A DNA stretch of 10,424 bases, from assembly GCA_020430865.1 (NCBI GenBank), contig JAGQIY010000127.1:1-10424 (forward strand), given 5' to 3'. Made by a program: the position numbers and the translations under genes. The notes under the pieces were generated by a model, which searched no databases, was not told where the DNA came from, and saw only the letters and a program-made list of their open reading frames with translations. Shown here piece by piece: positions 1 to 7,729 of this stretch (position 1 is the stretch's first letter; each line of letters opens with the position of its first letter). The DNA comes from Myxococcales bacterium. GTDB taxonomy: Bacteria > Myxococcota > Polyangia > Polyangiales > Polyangiaceae.

Positions 1-288
1 AGCACGCACTACCAGGGTCTGAAGCGGGGCAAGGAGCGCCGCGCCATCGAGCGGGCCATGGAACGCGGTGACGAGCGGTGGCGCGCTCTCGAGGTGTACA
101 CCGCCTGGCTCGAGAAGCACCCGAGAGCAGCGAACGCCCGCGCTGTGCTGGCGGACGCCGACGGCGTCTACATCCGCATGACCAGCAGCGGCGGAAGCAG
201 CGGGTTCTGGCGAGAGCACGCCGGAACGACGCAGCTCGTGCGACGCCTGCGCGCCGTGGGGAAGAACGTGCGGGCGAACGACCCGTAG
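1..288 (+). CDS. 3' end of an unrecognised protein (5' end outside window)
   Basis: The frame is open from the first base and ends at TAG 286-288, giving about 95 residues of a C-terminal end. Third codon positions are strongly G/C, so the frame looks truly coding. The visible part is charged and probably helical: an Arg/Glu-rich stretch is followed by LEVYTAWLEKHPRAANAR and AVLADADGVYIRM, then a Gly/Ser turn and a basic tail. The helix pair with 'WLEKHPRAANAR' is faintly TPR-like, but I cannot assign a family. An internal ATG at 58 exists, but coding character continues upstream of it, so the true start probably lies outside the window. A 71-bp gap separates it from the histidine kinase gene, so co-transcription is possible. 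Confidence 0.6.
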   Translation, partial: STHYQGLKRGKERRAIERAMERGDERWRALEVYTAWLEKHPRAANARAVLADADGVYIRMTSSGGSSGFWREHAGTTQLVRRLRAVGKNVRANDP

Positions 289-359
289 CCACGCAGTATC
301 TACTTCTCCGAGCCAGCTCGCTAGTCTCCCCCTGCTCACTCGGGTAGTTTTGCGTTCGG

Positions 360-2258
360 ATGCCAGGGGAAACGATTCAGGGCTTCACCGCCGCCGAGAT
401 CGAGCACGCGCTGCGCGCCTCGGGAGTCGCGATCTGGGTCTGGGATCCGAACTCCGACGTGGTGCGCTGGTCCGACACGGTCGGACACACGCTTCCGCTT
501 CCCCACGGCAACCTACCGACCAAGCTCCAGGACTTCCTGCACCTGATCCATCCGACGGATCGCGAGCTGCTCGCCAGCTCGATCCAGGCAGGGCTCGCGG
601 GGGAACTCAGTGAAGAGTGCATGACCTATCGAGTGCAGACCGAGGGTGGCGACTACCGCTGGGTCGAGGGTCGCGGCGCCATCGTCAGCGACGCCAACGG
701 CACGCCGCTGTACATGGTCGGCGCTGTGCGGGACATCACCCCGCAGAAAGACTTCGAGCACGAGCTGCAGCGAAGTGAAGAACGGCTGCGGCTCTACTCT
801 CAGCTGGCGTCGGACTACGTCTACGAATCGGATCTGAAGTCTCTGGTGCCCACCATCCTAGCCGGCTCCCTGGAGCGGGCCACGAGCTACACGCCCAAGG
901 ACGTCGAGGAGCGCGGCGGGTGGATGAACCTGATTCATCCGGATGACATCCCCGACGCCGCCGAGCTCGCCATCGCGCTCAACGCTGGAAAGCCCTTCGT
1001 CAGCGAGTACCGCGTGATCGATCGTCACGGACAGGTACGCTGGCTCAAGGACCGTGCGCTGCCGCAACTGGACGAGCACGGCAAACCGGTCGGAGTGATT
1101 GGCGGCGTTCAGGAGGTCACCGACCTGAAGCTGCTCGAGGCGCAGCTCGTCCACTCCCAGAAGATGGAGGCGCTGGCGCGCCTCGCGGGCTCCGTGGCCC
1201 ACGACTTCAACAACCTGCTCACCGTGATGTGGGGTGCCTCGGACCACTGGGATGCCACACAGGATGCCCACGCGGCGGAAGCCAAGGCCGACCTGGAGTC
1301 CGCGTTCAGCCGCGCGGCAGAACTCACGCGCTCCTTGCTGGCTTTCGGCCGCAAGCAGGTCGGGGTCTCCCAGACCTTCGAGATCGATCAACAGATCGGC
1401 GCCGCACGTACCCTGCTGCAACGGGCTCTGGGGGAGAGGGTGCGCCTGACCACGGATCTCGACGCCGAGGAGGCGCTGGTCAACGGGGACCCGGGTCAGT
1501 TCCAGCTGGTGCTGCTGAACCTCGCCGTCAACGCGCGGGACGCCATGCCCGACGGAGGCATCCTGCGCATCTCGACCAGGCGCAGTGTGCCGCCGCGGGT
1601 GGTCGCAACGGCAGGTGTCGAGTCGGTGCTGATACAGATCTCGGACACCGGCCACGGCATGAGCGCGGACGTGGTCCAGCACATCTTCGAGCCGTTCTAC
1701 ACCACCAAACGCGAGGGGCGCGGGACCGGCCTCGGCCTGGCGACGGTGCATGGCATCGTGACCCAGCTCGACGGGAGTATCCTCGTGGATACAACTCCTG
1801 GAGAGGGCACGCGATTCGACATCTGGCTGCCCATCAGCACCTCGACGACCCCGCTTGCACCGCCAGCGTCGATGCGAAAGAGCATCGGTGGGTTGGAGCA
1901 TCTGCTGGTGGTGGAGGACGATCCACTGGTGCGTCGCACGACGGTGCGAGCGCTGTGCGCGCTGGGCTATCGCGTGAGCAGCGCCGAGTCCGCGGAGCTG
2001 GCGCTCGAGCTGCCGGATCTGGAGACTGTCGCTCTGCTGGTGAGCGACGTGCGGCTGCCAGGCATGTCGGGGCACGTGCTCGCGAGCGAGCTGCGCAAGC
2101 GCTTCCCCCAGCTCCCGGTGCTGTTGGTGAGCGGCTTTGCCGAAGCGGTCCCGGAGTACGCGGACGCCGAGCGCTTCCCGTTCTTGCGCAAGCCCTTCAC
2201 GCCAGGCGTCCTGGCGGAGCGCGTGCGTGGTCTGCTCGATCGCCGCCCGTGCGGCTGA
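360..2258 (+). CDS. Soluble PAS-PAS hybrid sensor histidine kinase with C-terminal receiver domain
   Basis: This 632-residue hybrid histidine kinase autophosphorylates on His and passes phosphate to its own Asp. Domain order: PAS/PAC 1 about 12-130 (PAC core [16 protein letters not shown]), PAS/PAC 2 about 140-262 ([16 protein letters not shown]), then HisKA with H-box AHDFNNLL (His281). HATPase_c follows with N-box around N387/N391 ([14 protein letters not shown]), G1 DTGHGM from D429 and G2 GRGTGLGLA from G453. The receiver has acidic pocket EDD 519-521, phospho-acceptor D563 (SDVRLPG), S591 and K611 (RKPF). All catalytic residues are present. No transmembrane segment or signal peptide is seen, so it should be cytosolic and sense a PAS ligand or redox cue. 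ATG 360 is the first good start, with a poor Shine-Dalgarno. No partner regulator is adjacent, so it is an orphan hybrid kinase; its output is unknown. Confidence 0.95.
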   Translation: MPGETIQGFTAAEIEHALRASGVAIWVWDPNSDVVRWSDTVGHTLPLPHGNLPTKLQDFLHLIHPTDRELLASSIQAGLAGELSEECMTYRVQTEGGDYRWVEGRGAIVSDANGTPLYMVGAVRDITPQKDFEHELQRSEERLRLYSQLASDYVYESDLKSLVPTILAGSLERATSYTPKDVEERGGWMNLIHPDDIPDAAELAIALNAGKPFVSEYRVIDRHGQVRWLKDRALPQLDEHGKPVGVIGGVQEVTDLKLLEAQLVHSQKMEALARLAGSVAHDFNNLLTVMWGASDHWDATQDAHAAEAKADLESAFSRAAELTRSLLAFGRKQVGVSQTFEIDQQIGAARTLLQRALGERVRLTTDLDAEEALVNGDPGQFQLVLLNLAVNARDAMPDGGILRISTRRSVPPRVVATAGVESVLIQISDTGHGMSADVVQHIFEPFYTTKREGRGTGLGLATVHGIVTQLDGSILVDTTPGEGTRFDIWLPISTSTTPLAPPASMRKSIGGLEHLLVVEDDPLVRRTTVRALCALGYRVSSAESAELALELPDLETVALLVSDVRLPGMSGHVLASELRKRFPQLPVLLVSGFAEAVPEYADAERFPFLRKPFTPGVLAERVRGLLDRRPCG

Positions 2259-2301
2259 CGCGGGGCGAGGCCGCGGAGGGGTTCGTGAGGTGAGCCGTGG
2301 G

Positions 2302-2742
2302 TCAGTCCACGGGCCAACTCCGGCGAGCCGCCGCGCGGTCCACGCTGCCATAGCGATCCGCCTGCTTCTCCGGCCAGCCGTCGAAGTAGTGGCGCCAGCG
2401 CCTGCCTGTCAGCTCGCGGTAGGCAATGGCATAGGCGACACGCGAAACCGAGGGCAAGCCGACCAGCGGCAGGTAGAGCGGCCCCAGCAAGCGCGACTGC
2501 AGCGTGTGACCGAACTCGTGGTCCCTGGTGGCTGCGTCCAGGAAGAAGTGCCGCGAGGGCTTGGGCTCCGTCCAGAACACGAAGTACCCCAGGGAAACAG
2601 CGACCCACTCGGACTCTATGAACAGGCGCTGGCGCTCGCGGGCTTCGCTCTTCGCGCCGCGGAGCACGCGGTGCACGCCGAGTAACCCGGCGCCGAGCAG
2701 GTTTTGGGGGAGTTCCCAGAGGGCGAGTGCGAGGGGAGTCAC
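2302..2742 (-). CDS. Small membrane protein with HEXXH motif, uncharacterised
   Basis: About 146 residues from GTG 2742. An in-frame TTG at 2778 would add 12 residues and sits 6 nt after the hemerythrin stop. Neither start has a clear Shine-Dalgarno; I prefer GTG because the hydrophobic stretch LALALWELPQNLLGAGLLG begins right after it. The key feature is HEFGH at residues 75-79 (a zinc-peptidase-type HEXXH), within DHEFGHTLQSRLLGPLYLP. Hydrophobic segments lie near 3-22, 45-58 and 85-108, and the tail carries WPEKQADRYG. I recall small uncharacterised bacterial membrane proteins with this layout (HE.GH...Q....GP.YLP...G.PS, then .EK.AD..G near the end), but know no proven function. Proteolysis is inferred from the motif only. 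It follows the hemerythrin gene closely and is probably co-transcribed. It converges on the kinase gene, with 43 bp between stops. Confidence 0.75.
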   Translation of the reverse strand: MTPLALALWELPQNLLGAGLLGVHRVLRGAKSEARERQRLFIESEWVAVSLGYFVFWTEPKPSRHFFLDAATRDHEFGHTLQSRLLGPLYLPLVGLPSVSRVAYAIAYRELTGRRWRHYFDGWPEKQADRYGSVDRAAARRSWPVD

Positions 2743-2784
2743 CCAGGGATCGGTGTCATGGCACCGGGGCCCTGGCAAGCAGCA

Positions 2785-3228
2785 CTACTCGGCGGCTTGC
2801 GCCTGCTCGTAGTAGGCCTCGAACTCCTTGAGCATGCGCTGCTTCTCGGCGTCGCTGAGCGCTCTGCCCGCGACCTGGAAGATCTGATGCTCCTCTTCGT
2901 CCATGTGATGCTCGTTCAGCTCGCACAGCACCTTCGCCTTGGCGACCCAGCCGGAGCTGCTCATGTCGTGCTGCTCCAGCTCCTCGAGCTTGCTTCGCAG
3001 CTCTTCGTGCTCCTTGACGGAGTGCGCGGCGTGCTCGCGGCCCATGTCGGTAGACAGCAACGGCGCGTAGAAGGCGCGCTCCTCTGCCTCGGCGTGGGTA
3101 TCCATGGCGCGTTTCAGTCGCTGAAAGAGCTCCTGGCGCCCGCGAGAGTCCCCGTGGGTCTTCACCAGCAGCTTCATCAGGGTGCGTTGAACGTCGTGAT
3201 CGGCTCGTAGTCGTTCGAAGATGGTCAT
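2785..3228 (-). CDS. Hemerythrin HHE domain protein
   Basis: A 147-residue protein starting MTIFERLRADHD at ATG 3228. The frame extends upstream to 3333, but those 35 residues are low-complexity and lie over the promoter region, so I reject them. Helical HHE metal-ligand patterns are visible: H11 (ADHD), H45 plus E49 (THAEAEER), a KEHEEL helix, and a last helix with NEHHMDEEEHQIF. These fit the four-helix hemerythrin fold that binds a non-haem di-iron centre. Members bind O2, store iron or respond to NO/redox stress; the specific role here is not shown. The length fits single-domain bacterial members. It lies 167 bp downstream of the DUF779 gene and directly upstream of the HEXXH membrane protein. 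No good Shine-Dalgarno precedes the ATG, and a sigma-54-like element ends 11 bp before it. Confidence 0.88.
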   Translation of the reverse strand: MTIFERLRADHDVQRTLMKLLVKTHGDSRGRQELFQRLKRAMDTHAEAEERAFYAPLLSTDMGREHAAHSVKEHEELRSKLEELEQHDMSSSGWVAKAKVLCELNEHHMDEEEHQIFQVAGRALSDAEKQRMLKEFEAYYEQAQAAE

Positions 3229-3239
3229 GCCAGAAACGT

Positions 3240-3255
3240 TGCAGGCACCGGGCCA
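3240..3255 (-). promoter_or_regulatory. Candidate sigma-54 (-24/-12) promoter before hemerythrin gene
   Basis: The minus strand reads TGGCCCGGTGCCTGCA, preceded by T. The GG and GC dinucleotides are 10 nt apart, exactly as in the sigma-54 consensus TGGCAC-N5-TTGCA, with mismatches at one base in each half. It shares the pattern TTGGCnCG...CnTGCA with the promoter of the aldehyde dehydrogenase gene. The predicted transcription start is near 3229, one base before the ATG, so it implies a leaderless message or is a chance match in GC-rich DNA. Confidence 0.4.
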
Positions 3256-3272
3256 ACTCGTCCCGAGCCTCA

Positions 3273-3294
3273 TCCCCGCGGATCCAAGCGGGGA
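3273..3294. repeat. Inverted repeat, 7-bp arms, 8-nt loop
   Basis: TCCCCGC at 3273-3279 pairs perfectly with GCGGGGA at 3288-3294 around an 8-nt loop. It lies in the 167-bp gap between the DUF779 and hemerythrin genes, just upstream of the sigma-54-like element. On the minus strand it could form a GC-rich hairpin that weakens read-through from the dehydrogenase unit, or it could be a protein-binding site. There is no following T-run, so it is not a standard intrinsic terminator. Confidence 0.4.
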
Positions 3295-3395
3295 CGCCGT
3301 GGCAGCTTGCCCACCTGAGACGAGTCTGACCACGACATCCCGGCTCCCGGGGGCGGGTCGGTCGGGGGTGAGGCGCAGCTACCTCGAAGCCGTGC

Positions 3396-3773
3396 TCACA
3401 CGCGACACACGTCGGAGCGAATGATGAAGCGCACGCCCTCGGGGGCCTCCAGTGAGAAACCAGAGCCGCGTCCTGGGACGACGTCCAGGGTGAGGCGCGT
3501 GTGCTTCCAGCGCTCGTACTGATCGCCGCCAATGTAGAACGGAGTCTCCCCGACCTCGCCGAGCTTGACGTCGCGCTCCCCAAGGCGCAGCTCGCCCCGC
3601 GGGTAGCACATGGGCGCGCTGCCGTCGCAGCACCCGCCCGACTGGTGAAACATCAGCGGACCGTGCAGCTCGATCAGCTTCGCGATCAGCTCGAGGGCCG
3701 CGGGGGTCGCATCGACCCGCGCCGGCTCCGTCTCGGGAGTCGGCGCGGGCTCGCTGTCAGGAGACGCTGACAT
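3396..3773 (-). CDS. DUF779 family protein, partner of aldehyde dehydrogenase
   Basis: 125 residues. The core carries the DUF779 signature HGPLMFHQSGGCCDGSAPMCYP (residues 37-58; written in parts: HGPLMFHQSGG then CCDGSAPMCYP), with C48, C49, C56 and H43 as possible metal or thiol residues. It continues with FYIGGDQYERWKHTRLTLDV and ends with a Cys near the C-terminus (SDVCRV). Residues 1-19 are an acidic, Pro/Ser/Thr-rich tail absent from the core and probably disordered. DUF779 genes very often sit next to aldehyde dehydrogenase genes (for example Rv0459 beside Rv0458 in M. tuberculosis, as I recall), but the biochemical role is not established. Here the ATG lies 13 nt after the dehydrogenase stop, and its GGGAG ribosome site (3783-3787) overlaps that stop, which indicates one operon and probably coupled translation. 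Confidence 0.92.
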   Translation of the reverse strand: MSASPDSEPAPTPETEPARVDATPAALELIAKLIELHGPLMFHQSGGCCDGSAPMCYPRGELRLGERDVKLGEVGETPFYIGGDQYERWKHTRLTLDVVPGRGSGFSLEAPEGVRFIIRSDVCRV

Positions 3774-3786
3774 GCGGCGGATCTCC

Positions 3787-5304
3787 CTAGAAGAAGCCCA
3801 TCGGGTTCTCGTCGTAGCTGACGAGGATGTTCTTCGTCTGCTGGTAATGCTCGAGCATCATCTTGTGCGTCTCGCGGCCGATGCCTGACTGCTTGTAGCC
3901 ACCGAACGCCGCGTGCGCGGGATACAGGTGGTAGCAGTTGGTCCAGACGCGGCCCGCCTCGATGGCTCGCGCCGCGCGATACGCAGTGTGCGCGTTGCGC
4001 GTCCACACGCCGGCCCCCAGACCGTAGAGCGTGTCGTTCGCCATCTGGATCGCGTCGTCGAAGCCATCGAAGGAAGTGACGCTGACCACCGGCCCGAAGA
4101 TCTCCTCCTGGAAAATCCGCATGGAGTTGTTGCCTTCGAACACCGTCGGCGCGACGTAGTAGCCATCTTCCATGCCGTCGAGGCGCACGCGCTCACCGCC
4201 CGTGAGCACCTTGGCGCCCTCCTTCTTGCCGATGTCGATGTAGGACAGGATCTTCTCCAGTTGATCGTTCGAAGCCTGAGCGCCGAGCTTCGTGTCGGTG
4301 TCGAGGGGATTGCCCGGCTGAGCTCGCGCCGCACGCGCCACGGCGCTATCCATGAAGGCGCCGTAGATCTTCTTGTCGACCAGCGCGCGAGAGGGACAGG
4401 TGCAGACCTCGCCCTGATTCAGCGCGAACATCGCGAAGCCCTCGAGGGCCTTCTGTCGGAACGCGTCGTCCTGGTCCCAGACGTCGCCGAAGAAGATGTT
4501 CGGGCTCTTGCCACCGAGCTCGAGCGTCACCGGGATCAGGTTCTCGGAGGCGTACTGCATGATGAGCCGCCCCGTGGTCGTTTCCCCGGTGAAAGCCACC
4601 TTGGAAACCCGACGGTTCTGCGCCAGCGGTTTGCCCGCTTCCACGCCAAAGCCGTTGACGATGTTCAGGACCCCGGGGGGCAACACCTTGCTGATCAGCT
4701 CAGCGAACAGCAGGATGGTCGATGGCGTTTGCTCCGCGGGCTTGAGCACTACCGCGTTGCCAGCGGCGAGCGCGGGCGCGAGCTTCCACGCCGCCATCAA
4801 CAGCGGGAAGTTCCAGGGGATGATCTGCCCGACGACGCCCAGGGGCTCCTTCACGTGGTAGCTCACGGTGTGCTCGTCGAGCTCGGCCATGCTGCCCTCT
4901 TCGCTGCGCAAGCAGCCCGCGAAGTAGCGGAAGTGATCGATGGCCAGGGGCAGATCCGCCGCCAGGGTTTCCCGTACGGGTTTGCCGTTGTCCCAGGTCT
5001 CGGAGACGGCGAGCATCTCCAGGTTCTCCTGCATCACGTCCGCGACGCGATTCAGGATCTGAGCGCGCTCGGCGACCGGGGTCTTGCCCCACTTCACCTT
5101 GGCGGAGTGCGCCGCGTCGAGGGCCAGCTCGATGTCCTCGGCGGTGGAGCGCGGGATCTCACAGAACGGCTTCCCGGTAACCGGAGAGATGTTCTCGAAG
5201 TACTGCTCCTTCTTGGGCTTCACCCACTCCCCCCCGATGAAGTTCGCGTAGCGGGACTGGTAGTTGACCTTCGAGCCTGCTGAATTGGGTCGTTCGTAGC
5301 GCAT
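3787..5304 (-). CDS. aldB: NAD(P)-dependent aldehyde dehydrogenase, AldB/ExaC/AcoD type
   Basis: 505 residues, starting [16 protein letters not shown] at ATG 5304 behind a strong GGAGGAGGA site; an upstream in-frame extension to 5400 crosses the promoter and is rejected. The enzyme oxidises aldehydes, typically acetaldehyde, to the acid with NAD(P)+ in the cytoplasm. Visible motifs: FIGGEW (22-27), PWNFPLLM (163-170), KPAEQTPS (188-195), the FTGETTTG cofactor loop (238-245), general base E262 in LELGGKS, and nucleophile C301 in [36 protein letters not shown] signatures and the terminal NPMGFF are close to E. coli AldB and to AcoD/ExaC of acetoin and ethanol users. All catalytic residues are intact and length is normal (about 506). 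It leads a minus-strand operon with DUF779 and is divergent from an AcoR-type activator, which implies sigma-54 control. The physiological substrate is not proven. Confidence 0.96.
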   Translation of the reverse strand: MRYERPNSAGSKVNYQSRYANFIGGEWVKPKKEQYFENISPVTGKPFCEIPRSTAEDIELALDAAHSAKVKWGKTPVAERAQILNRVADVMQENLEMLAVSETWDNGKPVRETLAADLPLAIDHFRYFAGCLRSEEGSMAELDEHTVSYHVKEPLGVVGQIIPWNFPLLMAAWKLAPALAAGNAVVLKPAEQTPSTILLFAELISKVLPPGVLNIVNGFGVEAGKPLAQNRRVSKVAFTGETTTGRLIMQYASENLIPVTLELGGKSPNIFFGDVWDQDDAFRQKALEGFAMFALNQGEVCTCPSRALVDKKIYGAFMDSAVARAARAQPGNPLDTDTKLGAQASNDQLEKILSYIDIGKKEGAKVLTGGERVRLDGMEDGYYVAPTVFEGNNSMRIFQEEIFGPVVSVTSFDGFDDAIQMANDTLYGLGAGVWTRNAHTAYRAARAIEAGRVWTNCYHLYPAHAAFGGYKQSGIGRETHKMMLEHYQQTKNILVSYDENPMGFF

Positions 5305-5308
5305 GATT

Positions 5309-5317
5309 TCCTCCTCC
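5309..5317 (-). promoter_or_regulatory. Strong ribosome-binding site of aldB
   Basis: The minus strand reads GGAGGAGGA, 4 nt before ATG 5304. It is the strongest Shine-Dalgarno sequence in the window and fixes this start rather than the upstream in-frame codon near 5400. Confidence 0.85.
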
Positions 5318-5343
5318 GGCTGTCGCCTGCGAGGGCACGCCAC

Positions 5344-5359
5344 TGCACGGCGCGAGCCA
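5344..5359 (-). promoter_or_regulatory. Sigma-54 (-24/-12) promoter of the aldB-DUF779 operon
   Basis: The minus strand reads TGGCTCGCGCCGTGCA, preceded by T. This matches TGGCAC-N5-TTGCA at 9 of 11 defined positions with the exact 10-nt gap between GG and GC. The predicted transcription start is near 5333, giving a leader of about 29 nt that contains the ribosome site. The adjacent divergent gene encodes a sigma-54 activator with an intact GAFTGA loop, and acoD-type genes are known to be sigma-54 dependent in Cupriavidus, so the context supports the call. Confidence 0.75.
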
Positions 5360-5434
5360 ACGCGAAACACTGCGGAAAAGCTTGAGACTTCGCCGTTCAT
5401 GCCGTTCTGGGTGGAGCGAGCCGCAACAGGTCAG

Positions 5435-5446
5435 GTGTCGCGAAAC
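5435..5446. promoter_or_regulatory. Candidate upstream activator site (near-palindrome)
   Basis: GTGTCGCGAAAC equals its own reverse complement except for one symmetrical base pair. Its centre is about 107 bp upstream of the predicted aldB transcription start, a normal distance for an enhancer bound by a sigma-54 activator. The octamer CGCGAAAC recurs at 5361-5368 next to the -24 element. A second repeat, GCCGTTC, lies at 5392-5398 and 5401-5407 (9-bp period). Which of these, if any, binds the activator is inference. Confidence 0.3.
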
Positions 5447-5497
5447 GAATCAGAAACGACCCGCGCTTGTTCGGGTGCGGGGGGGAGCATAGGCTTC

Positions 5498-7483
5498 TTG
5501 AAAGTGCTCGATCCGCTGCTGCTCGATCACGCGACGGAGGGAACTTGGCTGGACTTCCAGGCCAGGCACCCGCGCGGGATTGCGTTCGGCGCTCACCTCC
5601 CGGTGGTCGGTCACTGGGAACGCTCTCGCTCCCTGGGCGCGCCCATCGACGGCCCCAAGCCCGAGGACGCGCTGACTCGCGGAAGCGAGCTGCAGGAGCG
5701 AGCCGAGCGCATCCAGCCCGTGCTCCACGACGGCTTCGAGGTGCTGCAGCGCACCGCGGCGAACGTCAGCAGCCAGGACTACATGCTGCTGGTGTCCGAC
5801 ATGGACGGCGTGATCGTCAGCGCGGCGGGAGGCGGAGCCTTCGCGACCGAAGCCCGCCGGGTGCTGCTGATGGAAGGCGCAAGCTGGAGTGAAGCCGTGC
5901 GCGGTACCAACGCAATAGGCACAGCCATTGCCGCGGGGAGACCCGTCGTGGTGCACGGCACGGCACACTTCGCGCGCGCTTACCACGGCCTGGTGTGCTA
6001 CGCGGCGCCCGTGCTCGACGCCGACGGCTCCGCCGTCGCCGTGCTGGACGCGACGTCGATGGTGACTCGCGCGGACGACAGCATCGCCTCTGCGGTGATG
6101 GCGGCCGCGTCGGCGCTCAGCGAGCTGTTGCGTCTCAGGGCGTACTCCCTGGCGGGCGCGGCGGTGACGCGCGCTCTGGGGCGCAGCCTGGAGCGCATGA
6201 ACTGCCCCGTCGCGCTGGTTGAACCTCCCGGTCGCGTTTCGCGTCTGAACGCCCCTGCGCGGCAGCTCTTCGCCGGGAGCGACGTCTCTCGAGACGTGGG
6301 CGCTCTGCTGGGCCTGGACTTCGAGGAGCTGTCGCGGCTCGCCCTGACCGCGGACAGCCTCGAGGTGTATTCACCGGTCAGCCGTCGAGCTCACCGCATC
6401 CACGCCGAGCCCATCGAGAGCAGTGGGCGGGTGATCGCGCTGTTGGTCTTCATGGACCCGGTGACGCGTGCCGCGAGCGCGCCCCCGCCACCCAGGCTGA
6501 CCCCGACACCGAAGCGCGAAGCCTTCTCGGAGATCTTCGCGGAGGACGCCCCGACCCGCGCGGCTCTCGACTGGGCGGCACGCATCGCGCCGAGCGACAT
6601 CCCGGTCATGCTCCTCGCGGAAACCGGCTCTGGCAAGGAGCTGCTCGCAAGCGCCATCCACCAGGCCAGCAACCGCCGGGACGGCCCCTTCGTGGCGGTG
6701 AACTGCGGCTCGATCACGCCTTCGCTGCTCGAGAGCGAGCTCTTCGGCTACGCGGCCGGCGCCTTCACCGGCGCCGAGAAAGGGGGTCGCCACGGCGTGC
6801 TCCACGCCGCGCGGGGCGGCACGCTCTTCCTGGACGAGGTCGGGGAGATGCCGCTGGCGATGCAGGCCGCGCTGCTGCGCTTCCTGGAGTCGGGCACCTA
6901 CCATCGCGTGGGCGACCCGAAGCCGGAGCAAGCCGACGTCCGCGTGCTCTGCGCCACCTGTCGCGATCTGCCTGCTCTGGTCGACTCAGGTAGTTTCCGC
7001 AAAGATCTCTACTACCGACTCAAGGGCGCCACGGTCACGTTGCCGCCGCTGCGTTCGCGCAACGACAGGGTGAGCCTCGCGCGACATCTCCTGACCCAGC
7101 TGGCGATCAAGCAAGAAATAGTGCCAACGCCGCAGCTCTCCGAGGAGGTCGAAGGCTTCATCGAGCGCCACCCGTGGCCAGGCAACGTGCGAGAGCTGAA
7201 GAGCACCCTCGACGTCGCTCTGGTGCTGGCCCACGGCTCGACTCGAGTCGAGATAGCGCACCTCCCCCCCGATCTGGTAGAGAACCAGGAAGCGACTCCT
7301 CCCAGCGTTTCCGCGGAGAATCAGCTTCAAGAGGCTCAAGGCTGGGCCGTACGGCGGGCCCTGCAGGAAGTCGCCGGCAACGTCTCCCTCGCCGCCAAGC
7401 GCCTCGGCGTTGCCCGCAGCACCCTCTACCGCATGATGCGCCGACACGGCGTCGACCCGAACGAAGTCAGCAAGAAGAGCTGA
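5498..7483 (+). CDS. AcoR-family sigma-54-dependent transcriptional activator (GAF-AAA+-Fis HTH)
   Basis: About 661 residues from TTG 5498, which has GGAG 10 nt upstream. ATG 5399 is in frame and would add 33 residues, but that stretch lacks coding character and overlaps the regulatory region. Domains: GAF about 76-215 with the AcoR-type signature [19 protein letters not shown]; a short PAS-like region about 240-325 (uncertain); sigma-54 AAA+ domain about 345-570; Fis-type HTH about 616-655 ([21 protein letters not shown]). The AAA+ domain has Walker A ETGSGKE (K380), the GAFTGA loop that contacts sigma-54 (421-426) and Walker B LFLDEVGE (D446/E447), all intact. There is no receiver domain, so the signal is probably a small molecule sensed by GAF, as in acetoin/aldehyde regulators. 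Being divergent from aldB with a -24/-12 promoter between, it is the likely local activator. The inducer is unknown. Confidence 0.93.
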   Translation: MKVLDPLLLDHATEGTWLDFQARHPRGIAFGAHLPVVGHWERSRSLGAPIDGPKPEDALTRGSELQERAERIQPVLHDGFEVLQRTAANVSSQDYMLLVSDMDGVIVSAAGGGAFATEARRVLLMEGASWSEAVRGTNAIGTAIAAGRPVVVHGTAHFARAYHGLVCYAAPVLDADGSAVAVLDATSMVTRADDSIASAVMAAASALSELLRLRAYSLAGAAVTRALGRSLERMNCPVALVEPPGRVSRLNAPARQLFAGSDVSRDVGALLGLDFEELSRLALTADSLEVYSPVSRRAHRIHAEPIESSGRVIALLVFMDPVTRAASAPPPPRLTPTPKREAFSEIFAEDAPTRAALDWAARIAPSDIPVMLLAETGSGKELLASAIHQASNRRDGPFVAVNCGSITPSLLESELFGYAAGAFTGAEKGGRHGVLHAARGGTLFLDEVGEMPLAMQAALLRFLESGTYHRVGDPKPEQADVRVLCATCRDLPALVDSGSFRKDLYYRLKGATVTLPPLRSRNDRVSLARHLLTQLAIKQEIVPTPQLSEEVEGFIERHPWPGNVRELKSTLDVALVLAHGSTRVEIAHLPPDLVENQEATPPSVSAENQLQEAQGWAVRRALQEVAGNVSLAAKRLGVARSTLYRMMRRHGVDPNEVSKKS

Positions 7484-7489
7484 GCTGCG

Positions 7490-7729
7490 TCAGTTGCCTC
7501 GAATCGAGCGGCCACTGCGAATGAAGCGCTGCGCGCCCTTGCCTTCTGGAGTCGTCAGCTGAAGCGCATCGTCGGAGTCGAAGCGGATGACCACGACCTC
7601 AGCGTCGTCGAGCGAGATCTTCAGCGTATCGGCTGATTGCTCGAGCAGCTTCCAACCACACCGGCGCACCCTCGGCTTCGCGCTAACCCGAACCAGGTCT
7701 TGATGCACCAGCCAATCGCGAAGATCCAC
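7490..7729 (-). CDS. Small hypothetical protein, probable 3' part of a frameshifted gene
   Basis: 79 residues from GTG 7729 to TGA 7490, read in the -1 frame relative to the overlapping upstream frame. The part below about 7690 has strong G/C third positions and reads as a normal soluble segment: WKLLEQSADTLKISLDDAEV, then VVIRFDSDDALQLTTPEG, with a basic tail. Upstream of about 7700 this frame loses coding character while the other frame gains it. The GTG has no good Shine-Dalgarno. It may be a separate small gene, but I think it more likely the C-terminal half of one protein of about 122 residues. No family recognised. It converges on the activator gene with 6 bp between stops. Confidence 0.45.
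   Translation of the reverse strand: MDLRDWLVHQDLVRVSAKPRVRRCGWKLLEQSADTLKISLDDAEVVVIRFDSDDALQLTTPEGKGAQRFIRSGRSIRGN

Noticed and set aside
2242..2255. GCCGC-CCGT-GCGGC hairpin at the end of the kinase gene
   Set aside because: It is a short 5-bp stem inside the last codons with no T-run; it is likely a by-product of Arg/Pro/Cys/Gly codons.
858..2351. Long open minus-strand frame (497 codons) opposite the histidine kinase
   Set aside because: It is antisense to a gene with every expected kinase and receiver motif, and its translation is Arg/His/Gln-rich with no domain, as expected for a shadow in GC-rich DNA.
3913..5283. Long open plus-strand frame (456 codons) opposite the aldehyde dehydrogenase
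   Set aside because: It mirrors a well-recognised enzyme gene, and the translation shows no recognisable fold.
5328..5342. Sigma-54-like TGGCGTGCCCTCGCA on the minus strand, close to aldB
   Set aside because: GG and GC are 9 nt apart instead of 10, a spacing sigma-54 does not normally tolerate; the element at 5344-5359 has the right spacing.
5399..5497. N-terminal extension of the sigma-54 activator from ATG 5399
   Set aside because: The stretch lacks the codon bias of the gene, overlaps the likely regulatory region and is poorly positioned for a ribosome site, although it cannot be excluded.
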